A stretch of 49,006 nt of DNA from Methanoculleus chikugoensis (lineage in GTDB: Archaea > Halobacteriota > Methanomicrobia > Methanomicrobiales > Methanoculleaceae): positions 1 through 49,006 of the forward strand of contig NZ_FMID01000031.1 in NCBI RefSeq assembly GCF_900095385.1, written 5' to 3'. Position 1 is the first letter of the stretch. Each line of letters opens with the position of its first letter. Made by a program: the position numbers and the translations under genes. Shown piece by piece: positions 25,135-34,308 of this stretch. The notes under the pieces are model-generated. The model was not told where the DNA came from. It made no database searches and worked only from the letters and a program-made list of their open reading frames with translations.

Positions 25135-25930
25135 GGATGGGGTGCGGTAACCCCGGCAACGCCCATTATCAGGTACTCCGTTCTGGGAGGATCTGCCGGG
25201 ATTCTCCGTACCCGGCAAGCAGAACCTTCCGGCATGGGGGGCCTGCTCACCCGGGGAAACGAAACATCCGGGCGGAGCACCGGGCGGATCGTTTTGTCAT
25301 AACTTGTAATGTTTTGTATTTAACCATTCCGGATTTGTAATCAACTAAAGGTTACGGGATTTATTTCCGGGTGTTTGAAACCGGTTATTTTTTACCTGGT
25401 GGAATGATCCGTGATGTATTGCAGGATAGCCGCAGGATGGGAGCCGCGGAGTGGCGGCAGAACGATATGTCGCGCTCGTCGCCCGGTATAGATCGGATCG
25501 TAGAGGTGTTATATAATTACATTCTTTTTACTTCCAGCTTTTGTCAGGGGTATTTGAAAAAGGGGGTCTGGATATCAGGTTATCGGGAAAATCCTCCCTC
25601 AGGGGGGTAGGATTATATATCTTTATGACCAACCTGGATACTCAAGTACATTTGGGTACTTTTCTGGTGAAACAATTTTAATTATTATTATTAGTATTGT
25701 CCCACGTAATATTTAATATGTCTCCTTTGCCTGCCTTCTCTCCCGGGCGATAACGCCTGATAGGCAGCGTTGAGAAACCCTTTTTAGGGAGCAAGTTCAA
25801 CCATTCGATCAATCGCATCCCGATTTTAAAATATCCGATTAGGAATATATTCGATATTAATATTATTTTTTGCAAAAAAAACCCATCTTATTTCGCAAAT
25901 TTTATTAACAACTCTCCTTCTACTCTTATA

Positions 25931-25994
25931 GTCCCTTTTGGGACGTGCAGTAGCGGCCTTCAGGGATCTAGAACAGATGACTGTCATGATCCCT
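25931..25994 (+). promoter_or_regulatory. Two hairpins in the mcr leader
   Basis: GTCCC-TTTT-GGGAC (25931-25944), then AGGGATC (25962-25968) pairing with GATCCCT (25988-25994) around an inner ACAG-ATGA-CTGT stem. An AAATTTTATTA box at about 25896-25906 would start the mcr transcript close to the first hairpin, leaving a leader of about 110 nt. The ribosome site AAAGGATG is just before the mcrB ATG. Confidence 0.5.
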
Positions 25995-26039
25995 TGCATG
26001 AACGGAACGTATTGAACAAGGGTAAAAGGATGAAATACT

Positions 26040-27344
26040 ATGGCTAAATACACGGAAACAATCGATCTCTATTCTGATGATGGGAAGCTGCTCAAGAGCG
26101 GCGTCACCCTCGACAGAATCAGCCCGCTGGTTAACCCGGCCACAGGTAAGATCATCGACCTGACCAAGAGAACGATCAGCGTAAACCTTGGCGGCATCCA
26201 GGACGCGCTCAAGACCGGGAAACTTGGAAAGGGCAAGATCAAGGGAAGAGAACTCGACCTCCCCATCATGGAGAACAAGGACGCGATCGTCGCCAAGATC
26301 AAGGAGATGATCCAGGTCGAGGATGGCGACGACACCGAGATCATGGAGTTCAACGGCGGCAAGCTCCTGCTTGTCCAGGTCCCGTCGAAGCGCCTGATCA
26401 ACGCGGCAACCTACGACGCCGCGATCACCTCGGTCGCAGCCGCGGCCACCTTCTCGATCGTCGACCAGTTCAACGTCGACGCCTTCAATGCATCCACCGT
26501 CAAGGCGGCCTGCTGGGGCGGCTACCCGCACACGCAGGACATGCAGGGTGCACTCGTCACGTCGATCCTGAACATCCCCCAGAACAACGAGGGTATCGGC
26601 TACGCTCTCCGGAACATCCCGGTCAACCACACCGTCATGATGACCGGCAGGAACGCCCTGCAGGGTGCAGCACTCGCATCCACCCTCGAGACCGCCGGTA
26701 TCTTTGAGATGGGATCCGCCGTCGGGCCGTTCGAGCGCGCCCAGCTGCTCGCCTACGCCTACCAGGGCCTGAACGCGAACAACATGGTCTACGACCTCGT
26801 CAAGGCGAACGGCCAGACCGGAACCGTCGGTACCGTCGTCCAGAGCCTGGTCGAGCGCGCCATCGAGGACAAGGTCATCGTCCCCGGCAAGAAGGGCGGG
26901 TACTTCCAGTTCTACGACACGAAGGACCCCATGCTCTGGAACGCCTACGCCGCCGCAGGAACCATGGCAGCCACCATCGTCAACTGTGGTGCCGGACGGT
27001 TTGCCCAGGCAGTCTCCGCGACGCTCCTATACTTCAACGACCTGCTTGAGCACGAGACCGGTCTCCCGAGCACCGACTACGGCCGTGTCATGGGTACCGC
27101 CGTCGGGTTCTCGTTCTTCAGCCACTCGATCTACGGTGGTGGCGGCCCCGGTATCTTCAACGGCAACCACGTCGTGACCAGGCACGCAAACGGTGTGGCT
27201 ATCCCGTGCGTGGTCGCCGCAGCGGCACTCGACGCCGGAACGCAGATGTTCTCGCCCGAGAGCACCTCCAAGCTCTTCGCCGACACCTACGGTAAGATCG
27301 ACGTCTTCAACAAGCCGATCGACCAGATCGCCAACGGAGCCTGA
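26040..27344 (+). CDS. mcrB: Methyl-coenzyme M reductase beta subunit
   Basis: 434 residues. Part of the alpha2-beta2-gamma2 enzyme that makes methane from methyl-CoM and coenzyme B. The family C-terminal region is clear, with SHSIYGGGGPGIFNGNHVV and the preceding GLPSTDYGRVMGTAVGFSF, which line the coenzyme channel. First gene of mcrBDGA. Start ATG at 26040 with AAGGATG about 10 nt upstream. Codon use is that of a highly expressed gene (strong C-ending bias). Confidence 0.98.
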   Translation: MAKYTETIDLYSDDGKLLKSGVTLDRISPLVNPATGKIIDLTKRTISVNLGGIQDALKTGKLGKGKIKGRELDLPIMENKDAIVAKIKEMIQVEDGDDTEIMEFNGGKLLLVQVPSKRLINAATYDAAITSVAAAATFSIVDQFNVDAFNASTVKAACWGGYPHTQDMQGALVTSILNIPQNNEGIGYALRNIPVNHTVMMTGRNALQGAALASTLETAGIFEMGSAVGPFERAQLLAYAYQGLNANNMVYDLVKANGQTGTVGTVVQSLVERAIEDKVIVPGKKGGYFQFYDTKDPMLWNAYAAAGTMAATIVNCGAGRFAQAVSATLLYFNDLLEHETGLPSTDYGRVMGTAVGFSFFSHSIYGGGGPGIFNGNHVVTRHANGVAIPCVVAAAALDAGTQMFSPESTSKLFADTYGKIDVFNKPIDQIANGA

Positions 27345-27360
27345 GCGAGCAGAGATTCGA

Positions 27361-27831
27361 ATGACGAACGCCGAATTTCCGCAGGTCCGGATTGTGCCCA
27401 TACGGATGCTCAAGCCCGCGACCGCAGAACGCCTGCTCAATATGCTTGCCGGCACTGCCGGCATCCGCCGGATGATGATCCACGGGCCCGGCCTGCCGAA
27501 GACAGTCCCGTACGGGCCGGCACGGGGAAGCCCGAACCCTCACTCCGACCGCAAAGCAATTCGCGTCGCCGACGCCGAGATTGCGTTGCGCGTCCAGGTG
27601 GGCACGGTCATCCTGGAGGTCGAGGACGCTTCCGTTATCGAGGAGATCCGGTCGCTCTGCGACGATTTCTTTGTGGAGTTCCCCTATCTGCTCCAGGAAG
27701 GCAAGTTCATGAAGACCTCCCCGACGCTCGTGGACTACGCGAAGTATGGGCCGGACGCCGATACATCGCTCGTCGGTCTCACGGACCCCCGGAACAGGGA
27801 GAGCCCGGTGATTCTTCGGACGGAACAGTGA
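27361..27831 (+). CDS. mcrD: Methyl-coenzyme M reductase operon protein D
   Basis: 156 residues from the ATG at 27361, 16 nt after mcrB; the frame is open upstream but only as an overlap with mcrB. McrD is not part of the purified enzyme and is thought to help its assembly or activation. The VRIVPIRMLKPATAE start and GPGLPKTVPYGPARG stretch match the family. A 90-nt gap without a gene follows where mcrC sits in many other methanogens. Confidence 0.92.
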   Translation: MTNAEFPQVRIVPIRMLKPATAERLLNMLAGTAGIRRMMIHGPGLPKTVPYGPARGSPNPHSDRKAIRVADAEIALRVQVGTVILEVEDASVIEEIRSLCDDFFVEFPYLLQEGKFMKTSPTLVDYAKYGPDADTSLVGLTDPRNRESPVILRTEQ

Positions 27832-27921
27832 CATGAGGCGCATAAATTCCGGAAATATGGCTGAAACTCATTCAAGACAGGAAATGGATAAGATATCAAT
27901 CACTTTGAGGTGAATGGAAAA

Positions 27922-28686
27922 ATGGCATACAAGCCCCAGTACGGTCCCGGGACATCGGTTGTCGCCGAGAACCGGCGCAAACAGATGAACCCAGGCCAGA
28001 AGCTTGAGAAGGTTCGTTCCGTAACGGATGAGGACATCGTGCTGATCCTCGGCCACCGTGCTCCTGGATCGGCATACCCGACGGCTCACCCGCCGCTCGC
28101 CGAGCAGCAGGAGCCCAACTGCCCCATGCGCAAGCTCGTCAAGCCCACCGACGGTGCGAAGGCAGGCGACCGAGTCCGCTACATCCAGTTTGCAGACTCG
28201 ATGTTTAACGCCCCCTCGCAGCCCTACCAGCGGACTTACACCGAGATGTACCGCTTCCGCGGCATCGACCCCGGTACGCTCTCCGGCCGTCAGATCGTCG
28301 AGTGCCGTGAGCGCGACCTCGAAAAGTACGCAAAGGATCTCATCGAGACCGAGATGTTCGACCCCGCCCTCGTCGGCATCCGTGGTGCGACCGTGCACGG
28401 CCACTCGCTCCGTCTCGCTGAAGACGGCATGATGTTCGACATGCTCCAGAGGAACGTCCTCGGTGAGGACGGCATCGTCAAGTACGTCAAGAACCAGATC
28501 GGCGAGCCTCTCGACCGTGCGGTTGCCGTCGGCAAGCCAATGGACGAGAAGTGGCTCAAGGCCCACACGACGATCTTCCACTCGCTCGTAGGAACCGCCT
28601 ACCGTGACGACACCGAGTACATCGAGTATATCCAGCGCATCCACTCGCTGCGGACGAAATATGGCTTCATGCCGAAAGAGGAGTGA
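27922..28686 (+). CDS. mcrG: Methyl-coenzyme M reductase gamma subunit
   Basis: 254 residues. The start [10 protein letters not shown] is the typical N-terminus; TTGAGGTGA gives the ribosome site 10 nt upstream. An earlier in-frame GTG at 27910 overlaps that site and is not used. Conserved blocks include [20 protein letters not shown] and [14 protein letters not shown], which contact F430 and coenzyme M. Followed by mcrA with 5 nt between. Confidence 0.97.
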   Translation: MAYKPQYGPGTSVVAENRRKQMNPGQKLEKVRSVTDEDIVLILGHRAPGSAYPTAHPPLAEQQEPNCPMRKLVKPTDGAKAGDRVRYIQFADSMFNAPSQPYQRTYTEMYRFRGIDPGTLSGRQIVECRERDLEKYAKDLIETEMFDPALVGIRGATVHGHSLRLAEDGMMFDMLQRNVLGEDGIVKYVKNQIGEPLDRAVAVGKPMDEKWLKAHTTIFHSLVGTAYRDDTEYIEYIQRIHSLRTKYGFMPKEE

Positions 28687-28691
28687 TTACA

Positions 28692-30398
28692 ATGGCAAAG
28701 ATTGAAAGATCCCAGAAGCTGTTCCTGAAGGCCCTCAAGGAGAAATTCCAGGGTCAGGACGTCGAATCTGAGACCGCTGAGTTCTACAAGTTCAACGGTG
28801 TCCGCCAGTCTCCCCGTAAGATGGAGTTCATGAAGGCGAGCCGCGCCGTCGAGATGGACCGCGGCATCTCCATGTACGACCCCGAGCGCTGCCACCTTGG
28901 CGGTATCCCGATGGGCCAGCGCCAGCTGATGACCTACGAGGTCTCCGGCACCGGCGTCTTCGTCGAGGGTGACGACCTGCACTTCGTCAACAACTCTGCG
29001 ATGCAGCAGATGTGGGACGACATCCGCCGGACCGTTATCGTCGGGATGGACCTCGCCCACCAGACCCTGCAGAAGCGTCTGGGGAAGGAAGTTACCCCTG
29101 AGACGATCAACGAGTACCTCCACATCCTGAACCACGCGATGCCCGGCGGCGCCGTCGTCCAGGAGCACATGGTCGAGACCCACCCCGGCCTCGTCGACGA
29201 CTGTTACGTCAAGGTCTTCACCGGCGACCAGGAACTCGCCGACGACATCGAGCCTCAGTTCCTGCTGAACATCGAGAAGCTCTTCCCCGCCAAGCAGGCC
29301 GAGGAACTCAAGGCCGAGGTCGGCAAGAGCATGTATCAGGCGATCCACATCCCGACCGCGGTCTCCAGGACCTGCGACGGTGGAACGACCTCCCGGTGGT
29401 CTGCGATGCAGATCGGTATGTCCTTCATCGCTGCGTACCGGATGTGCGCCGGTGAAGCGGCCGTTGCCGACCTCTCCTACGCTGCAAAGCACGCAGGCGT
29501 CGTCCAGATGGGATCCCTGCTGCCCGCCCGGCGTGCCCGTGGCCCGAACGAGCCCGGTGGTATCAAGTTCGGTCTCTTCAGCGATATCGTCCAGGCGAAC
29601 CGGAAGTACCCGAACGACCCCGCGAAGGCTGCCCTCGAGGTCGTCGGCGCCGGAACGATGCTCTACGACCAGATCTGGCTCGGCTCCTACATGTCCGGCG
29701 GTGTCGGATTCACCCAGTACGCGACCGCGGCCTACACCGACAACATCCTCGACGAGTTCACCTACTACGGTATGGACTACGTCAAGGACAAGTACAAAGT
29801 CGACTGGAAGAACCCGAGCCCGAAGGACAAGGTCAAGCCGACCCAGGAGATCGTCAACGACATGGCGACCGAGGTCACCCTCAACGCCATGGAGCAGTAC
29901 GAGATGTTCCCGACCATGATGGAGGACCACTTCGGCGGTTCCCAGCGTGCCGGTGTCATCGCCGCTGCGTCCGGTCTGACGACCTCTATCGCGACCGGCA
30001 ACTCGAACGCCGGCCTGAACGCCTGGTACCTCTCCATGCTCCTGCACAAGGACGGATGGTCGCGTCTCGGCTTCTTCGGCTACGACCTCCAGGACCAGTG
30101 CGGTTCCGCGAACTCCCTCTCCATGGAGTCCGACCGCGGTCTGATGGGCGAACTGCGTGGCCCGAACTACCCGAACTACGCGATGAACGTCGGTCACCAG
30201 GGCGAGTACGCCGCTATCGTCGGTGGTTCCCACTACGGGCGCGGCGACGCGTTCTGCTACAGCCCCCTCGTGAAGGTCTGCTTCGCCGACCCGGCCCTGA
30301 AGTTCGACTTCGCCGAGCCCCGCCGCGAGTTCGCGAAGGGTGCCATCCGCGAGTTCATGCCCGCCGGCGAGCGCTCCCTCATCATCCCGGCGCGGTAA
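28692..30398 (+). CDS. mcrA: Methyl-coenzyme M reductase alpha subunit
   Basis: 568 residues, full length. It binds nickel cofactor F430 (axial ligand Q157 in GGAVVQEHM). The sites that carry modifications in known enzymes are all present: H267 (AKHAGVV), R281 (ARRARGP), Q418 (GGSQRAG), thioglycine position G463 and Cys C470 (GYDLQDQCG). Active-site [15 protein letters not shown] is intact. Last gene of the operon; a T5 run lies about 10-15 nt after the stop. Whether each residue is really modified cannot be seen from DNA. Confidence 0.99.
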   Translation: MAKIERSQKLFLKALKEKFQGQDVESETAEFYKFNGVRQSPRKMEFMKASRAVEMDRGISMYDPERCHLGGIPMGQRQLMTYEVSGTGVFVEGDDLHFVNNSAMQQMWDDIRRTVIVGMDLAHQTLQKRLGKEVTPETINEYLHILNHAMPGGAVVQEHMVETHPGLVDDCYVKVFTGDQELADDIEPQFLLNIEKLFPAKQAEELKAEVGKSMYQAIHIPTAVSRTCDGGTTSRWSAMQIGMSFIAAYRMCAGEAAVADLSYAAKHAGVVQMGSLLPARRARGPNEPGGIKFGLFSDIVQANRKYPNDPAKAALEVVGAGTMLYDQIWLGSYMSGGVGFTQYATAAYTDNILDEFTYYGMDYVKDKYKVDWKNPSPKDKVKPTQEIVNDMATEVTLNAMEQYEMFPTMMEDHFGGSQRAGVIAAASGLTTSIATGNSNAGLNAWYLSMLLHKDGWSRLGFFGYDLQDQCGSANSLSMESDRGLMGELRGPNYPNYAMNVGHQGEYAAIVGGSHYGRGDAFCYSPLVKVCFADPALKFDFAEPRREFAKGAIREFMPAGERSLIIPAR

Positions 30399-30481
30399 AC
30401 AACTCCATAACCCCTTTTTATTTGCACGTCCTCATAATCCGCGATCGCAAGCATTCCTGCCGATCAGCTGGAGAAGGTGGA

Positions 30482-30500
30482 GCGAGTGGTTCTCACTCGC
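30482..30500 (+). terminator. Hairpin downstream of mcrA
   Basis: GCGAGTG pairs perfectly with CACTCGC around GTTCT, about 85 nt after the mcrA stop. With the CCCCTTTTT run just before (30407-30416) it may help end or protect the mcr transcript. Confidence 0.4.
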
Positions 30501-30773
30501 CCACGTATTATGAGGTTAAACGTTTGTACCACAATATATGCTGTTTTTACAGCGAAGCGTCGCATCTCCTGGTTTCTCCGTCCGTAAAGAGCCCGCCCCG
30601 GTCACCGTGAGGCGCGCGGGGGTTGGGTTGGAGTGCGTGGTGGTGGGCGAAACCCCTGTTGCAAAGATGCTCCACACCCTGGGTGCCTGGAGGTTCAGGC
30701 AAGTGTAAGGCTCGAGGGAAGCCCGAAAACGGCTTTGTACAACAGATGGATATGTTAGACTCATGGAAAGTGT

Positions 30774-30946
30774 CCCGTACAGTGGACCGTGGGGATATCG
30801 CCACGCACTGCCCCCGCCCCGAGGGGCGGGGGAGGAGGCCGGAGGCCGGGCGGGGTGGGGGTCACATGCTCCCATAAGTGGCGGAGACAGGGGAGGGGGG
30901 ATGCTCCCCCCTCCCCGTCAGCCCCACCCCCAATGGCGATATCCCC
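30774..30946 (+). repeat. GC-rich MITE-like intergenic repeat, copy C
   Basis: Most symmetrical copy. Perfect 13-bp terminal inverted repeats GGGGATATCGCCA (30791-30803) and TGGCGATATCCCC (30934-30946) enclose 130 bp. The left flank CCGTACAGTGGACCGT matches copy A and, inverted, copy B. The core matches copy B almost base for base over about 95 bp. The right flank is unlike those of A or B. No coding capacity. Confidence 0.82.
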
Positions 30947-31130
30947 TCGAAATCTGTTTTCGGGCTTTCACAGATCATCGCCGGTATGATCAGGGGAAGC
31001 CGCTTCCGGCTCATATCCGGCACCCGTGGAACCCTCTTTCACCCCTGCACTTTCGCCCCACGCCACCAAACCCCCTATATCGCCGGACCTCCAACACTCC
31101 CGTAAGAAACCGGGAGGAGGAGTTCATAGA

Positions 31131-32216
31131 GTGACAGCCGGCGGCAGGATCGTCCTGCACGTGGACATGGACAGTTTCTTCGCCTCCGTCGAGGTCCGCC
31201 GCAATCCGTCCCTTGCCGGGAAGCCGGTGATCGTGGGTGCCGACCCGAAGGGTGGGGCGGGCCGCGGGGTCGTGAGCACCTGCTCGTACGAGGCCCGCCG
31301 CTACGGGGTGCACTCCGGCATGCCGATCTCCCGGGCATTCGACCTCTGCCCGCACGGCGTCTATCTTCCGGTGGATCACACCTTCTATGCCGGAGTCTCG
31401 GAAGAGATCATGGCGATCCTCTCCCGGCACACCGGGCGCATCGAGCAGGTGAGCATCGACGAGGCCTACCTCGACGTCAGCGGTACCGGGAGTTTCGCGG
31501 CGGCGGGAGCGCTTGCCGCCGCGATCAAGCGGGAGGTCCGGGAAGAGACGGGGCTCACCTGCTCGGTGGGAGTCGCTCCGGGCAAGGCCGTGGCGAAGAT
31601 CGCCTCCGACTACCAGAAGCCCGACGGGCTGACGGTCGTTCGCCCGGACGAGGTCGCCGGATTCCTCGCCCCCCTGCCGGTAGAAAAGATCCCCGGGATC
31701 GGGAAGAAGACCGGCGAGGATCTCCGGCAGATGGGCATCCTGACCATCGGCGACCTTGCACGCCGCGACGTCCAGGAGATCGTCGCCCGTCTGGGGAGAT
31801 CCGGCGTCCGGGTGCACCGCCTCGCCCGGGGCATCGACGACGGGGAGGTTCAGGGCAGGGAGGGATGCAAATCCATCTCCCGGGAGACGACGTTCGAAGC
31901 GGATACCGCCGACCCGTCGCTCCTCGCAGGAACCCTCGCCGAACTTGCGGACGACGTCGCCGGGACGCTCCGTGCCGAGAACCTCCGGTGCCGCACCGTC
32001 ACGGTCAAGGTCAGGTACCGCGGGTTTCAGACGCATACCCGGTCCCGGACGCTCCCGCGGTTCACCGCCGACCCCGCGGCGATCCGGCAGGCCGCGTCCG
32101 GGCTGCTCGACCCGTTCCTCAACGGCGAGCCGGTTCGCCTGATCGGGGTCCGGCTCTCGGCGCTCGAGGGCGGGCGCACCCGGCAGACGTCGATCGACGA
32201 GTTTTTCTCCCCCTGA
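31131..32216 (+). CDS. dinB: DNA polymerase IV (Y-family, DinB)
   Basis: 361 residues. Translesion polymerase. LHVDMDSFFASVE carries the first catalytic Asp residues, and QVSIDEAYLDVS the second Asp and Glu. A helix-hairpin-helix (KIPGIGKKTGEDL) and the little finger follow. The last 11 residues contain QTSIDEFF, a consensus PCNA-binding box, so the enzyme can be recruited to the sliding clamp. GTG at 31131 is chosen because CGGGAGGAGGAG lies about 10 nt upstream. No operon partner. Confidence 0.95.
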   Translation: MTAGGRIVLHVDMDSFFASVEVRRNPSLAGKPVIVGADPKGGAGRGVVSTCSYEARRYGVHSGMPISRAFDLCPHGVYLPVDHTFYAGVSEEIMAILSRHTGRIEQVSIDEAYLDVSGTGSFAAAGALAAAIKREVREETGLTCSVGVAPGKAVAKIASDYQKPDGLTVVRPDEVAGFLAPLPVEKIPGIGKKTGEDLRQMGILTIGDLARRDVQEIVARLGRSGVRVHRLARGIDDGEVQGREGCKSISRETTFEADTADPSLLAGTLAELADDVAGTLRAENLRCRTVTVKVRYRGFQTHTRSRTLPRFTADPAAIRQAASGLLDPFLNGEPVRLIGVRLSALEGGRTRQTSIDEFFSP

Positions 32217-32375
32217 CAGGTCACGCAGGGCGGTTTCTGCACGGATAGTGTCCTGCTGATCATGGAAAACTGCTTCATTCAGCCCTGGACGGTAATCTGT
32301 TAATGGGGAGAAGAAGATTTTTACAGTGCCGTGGGGCGAACCTTCTTTACGTGCGGTGCCCACCATGGTGCCGGC

Positions 32376-33204
32376 ATGGCCGACCTCTGGACGGTGCTCC
32401 TCACCGGCGTCATCCTCCTCCTCTTCGCGGTGCCGGTCGTCCAGCAGCAGGTGATCCGGGCCCGGCGCCTGCGGGCGATCCGGGATCTCGAAGCCGAGCG
32501 GCACACCCGGGTCATCGCCCTCATCCACCGGCAGGAGCGGATCGGTTTTCTCGGCATCCCGCTCTTCCGCTACATCGACATCAACGACTCCGAAGAGGTT
32601 CTCCGGGCGATACGGCTCACCGCCCCGGAGATGCCGATTGACCCCGTCGTCCACACCCCCGGCGGCCTGGTCCTCTCGTCGGAACAGATCGCGATGGCGC
32701 TCCGGCGCTAAGGGGAAAGTGACGATCTTCGTTCCCCATTACGCCATGTCGGGCGGGACGCTCCTCTGCCTCGCCGCCGACGAGGTGGCGATGGACGAGA
32801 ACGCCGTGCTCGGCCCGGTCGACCCCCGGATCGGGGAGTACCCGGCGGCATCGCTCCTGCGGGTTCCGCGCCTGAAGCCCCCGGAGGAGATCGACGACGA
32901 GACGTTCGTCCTGGTCGACATCGCGGCGAAGGCCCAGACCCAGATGCGGGAGTTCGTGACCGTTCTCCTCCGGGAGCGGATGGACGCCGGGCGGGCCGAC
33001 CGTCTCGCACGCCTGCTCTCCGAAGGGACGTGGACGCACGACTACCCGATCACCTTCGAACAGGCCCGGGAACTCGGGCTCCCCGTCACCCCGGGCATGC
33101 CTGCCGGGATCTACCGGCTGATGGATCTCTTCCCTCAGGCGATGCCCCGGCGACCGTCGGTCGCCTACGTCCCGGTGCCCTACCGGGAAGAGAAGAAGGG
33201 GTGA
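32376..33204 (+). pseudogene. Serine protease of the SDH (ClpP/SppA-like) family, split by a frameshift
   Basis: Two overlapping frames together give one family protein: an N-terminal membrane helix, then VVHTPGG (oxyanion-site motif) in the first frame (32376-32711), then KGKVTIFVPHYAMSGGTL (Ser nucleophile) and DENAVLGPVD in the second (about 32708-33204). The first frame stops at TAA 32709-32711, exactly where the second takes over: CGG CGC TAA GGG versus GCT AAG GGG AAA. A loss of two bases (or gain of one) explains it. As I recall, relatives have Arg-His-Lys here, which adding CA would restore. Real mutation, programmed +1 shift or assembly error cannot be separated. Confidence 0.85.
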
Positions 33205-33259
33205 TGTTCTGCCGCATCCCTCGCAAAAGCAATTTCTATCTTCCGATGCCAACACTTCT

Positions 33260-33276
33260 CTGTCCGTACCGGACAG
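33260..33276 (+). promoter_or_regulatory. Hairpin abutting the lipoprotein ribosome binding site
   Basis: CTGTCCG and CGGACAG pair perfectly around TAC. The next bases are GGAGG, which is the ribosome binding site of the gene at 33287. Folding could affect access to that site. Confidence 0.45.
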
Positions 33277-33286
33277 GGAGGCAGTA

Positions 33287-33715
33287 ATGACGACTACGAC
33301 GACAATGCGCCTGGTTCTCGCGTGCCTGTGTATCGCGGCGTCGCTCCTCTCCGCCGGGTGCACCGGCGAAGAAGGGCCTTTTACGGGGCAGGCGGCCACG
33401 GAGTTCCGGAGCGAGACCGCCGGTTACGACGACCGTGTGGAGTTCCGGTTCGTCCCGGACTCCGATGAATCGGGAACCTACAGCGCAACCTGTACGATTG
33501 AGCGTGACGTCTCTTGGGGCACCACTATCGAGACCCGGGAGAACGTGCGATACGAGGGTATCTCCCGTGCCAGCCCCATTGAGTTCGTCGTCCCACGCGA
33601 GGATCCCCTGGGCCGCGTAGCGCTTGAAATCGAGATCCGGAACGCCGCAGGCGACGTCCTGCACCGGAGCCGGACTTCCGTAGCCCCCGCGACGCCCGTC
33701 CCGACACCACCGTGA
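33287..33715 (+). CDS. Small predicted lipoprotein
   Basis: 142 residues. Basic start, hydrophobic segment (about 8-22) and lipobox LLSAGC (Cys about 24), so it is probably lipid-anchored outside the cell membrane. The mature part is beta-strand-like with no known motif and ends in a Pro/Thr-rich tail (ATPVPTPP). Start supported by GGAGG 5-9 nt upstream. Function unknown. Confidence 0.8.
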   Translation: MTTTTTMRLVLACLCIAASLLSAGCTGEEGPFTGQAATEFRSETAGYDDRVEFRFVPDSDESGTYSATCTIERDVSWGTTIETRENVRYEGISRASPIEFVVPREDPLGRVALEIEIRNAAGDVLHRSRTSVAPATPVPTPP

Positions 33716-33776
33716 TCCGCGGGATGGGGGGCAAACCCACCACTTATCCCGTCCTGGAACCCACTTTCTTTAGATC

Positions 33777-34208
33777 GTGAGCACTGATATTCAACTCTGC
33801 CTGGATGCGTTTGATCGTTCGCGCCCCTCTCTTTGCGGGGACGATCCCGCCCGGAACGGGTTTCGCCGGCTCTGCTGCCGCTGCCCGTTTGCCGTGAGGG
33901 GCAGGGGCCTCATCTACTGCGAACGGTTCGAGACCCCCATCCGTGCGCGGGAGAAGTACGGCCTTTCTGGGTGGAAGGAGGTTCGCAACGCTGTGCTTGA
34001 ACGCGACGGGCAGCAATGCTCTGTCTGCGGCGGGGAAGAGGACCTCCACATCCACCATCTCGACCGCGACCCCACGAACGACGACCTGGAGAACCTCATC
34101 ACGCTCTGCGGCATCTGCCATGCTCGGGTGCACACCGAGCTCCGCCGCGAGGGAGGGGCAAAGAGGGTGGCCCGGGTGCTTCCGGCAGCACGGCGTCGTT
34201 TGAGGTGA
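33777..34208 (+). CDS. HNH endonuclease domain protein
   Basis: 143 residues. The N-terminal half has a Cys cluster (LCCRCPF and IYCERFE). The C-terminal half is an HNH domain: CSVCGGEEDLHIHHLDRDP, then NLITLCGICHARVH, giving both zinc Cys pairs and the catalytic His-His and Asn region. It is probably a metal-dependent nuclease. Start is GTG 33777; a CACTTATCC box at about 33741 would make it nearly leaderless. No methylase or toxin partner is next to it. Confidence 0.85.
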   Translation: MSTDIQLCLDAFDRSRPSLCGDDPARNGFRRLCCRCPFAVRGRGLIYCERFETPIRAREKYGLSGWKEVRNAVLERDGQQCSVCGGEEDLHIHHLDRDPTNDDLENLITLCGICHARVHTELRREGGAKRVARVLPAARRRLR

Positions 34209-34308
34209 CGCACCCGGCAGGACTCCCCTGAAAGCCGGCAGGCCCACCTGCCGGGTCCGGCCCCCGGGGCAACGGTTATATGATATGCGCGCTACCAGTT
34301 GCCTGACC

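Larger units (their letters stand above)
25079..26039. promoter_or_regulatory. Divergent fwd/mcr regulatory region
   Basis: A 961-bp region with no credible gene between fwdD and mcrB. The right part (25600-25920) is far more AT-rich than the surroundings. It holds several small inverted repeats: ATCCT/AGGAT (25591-25613), AAGTAC/GTACTT (25644-25661), and AACGC-GCCTGATAGGC-type folds (about 25753-25772). TATA-like strings occur at 25612-25620 and 25847-25853. Small RNAs are possible but not shown. Confidence 0.55.
30399..31130. other. Intergenic region after mcrA with repeat copy C
   Basis: 732 bp without a credible gene. It contains a short T run after mcrA, a perfect 7-bp hairpin (GCGAGTG/CACTCGC, 30482-30500), a GC-rich non-coding block (30580-30720) and repeat copy C (about 30774-30946). 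A minus-strand frame of 119 codons crosses it, but it lacks a ribosome site and runs through the repeat. Confidence 0.55.

Noticed and set aside
25079-25320. Molybdenum cofactor riboswitch before fwdD
   Set aside because: The hairpin does not match the multi-stem Moco motif I know of, which is described from bacteria; only a simple stem is supported.
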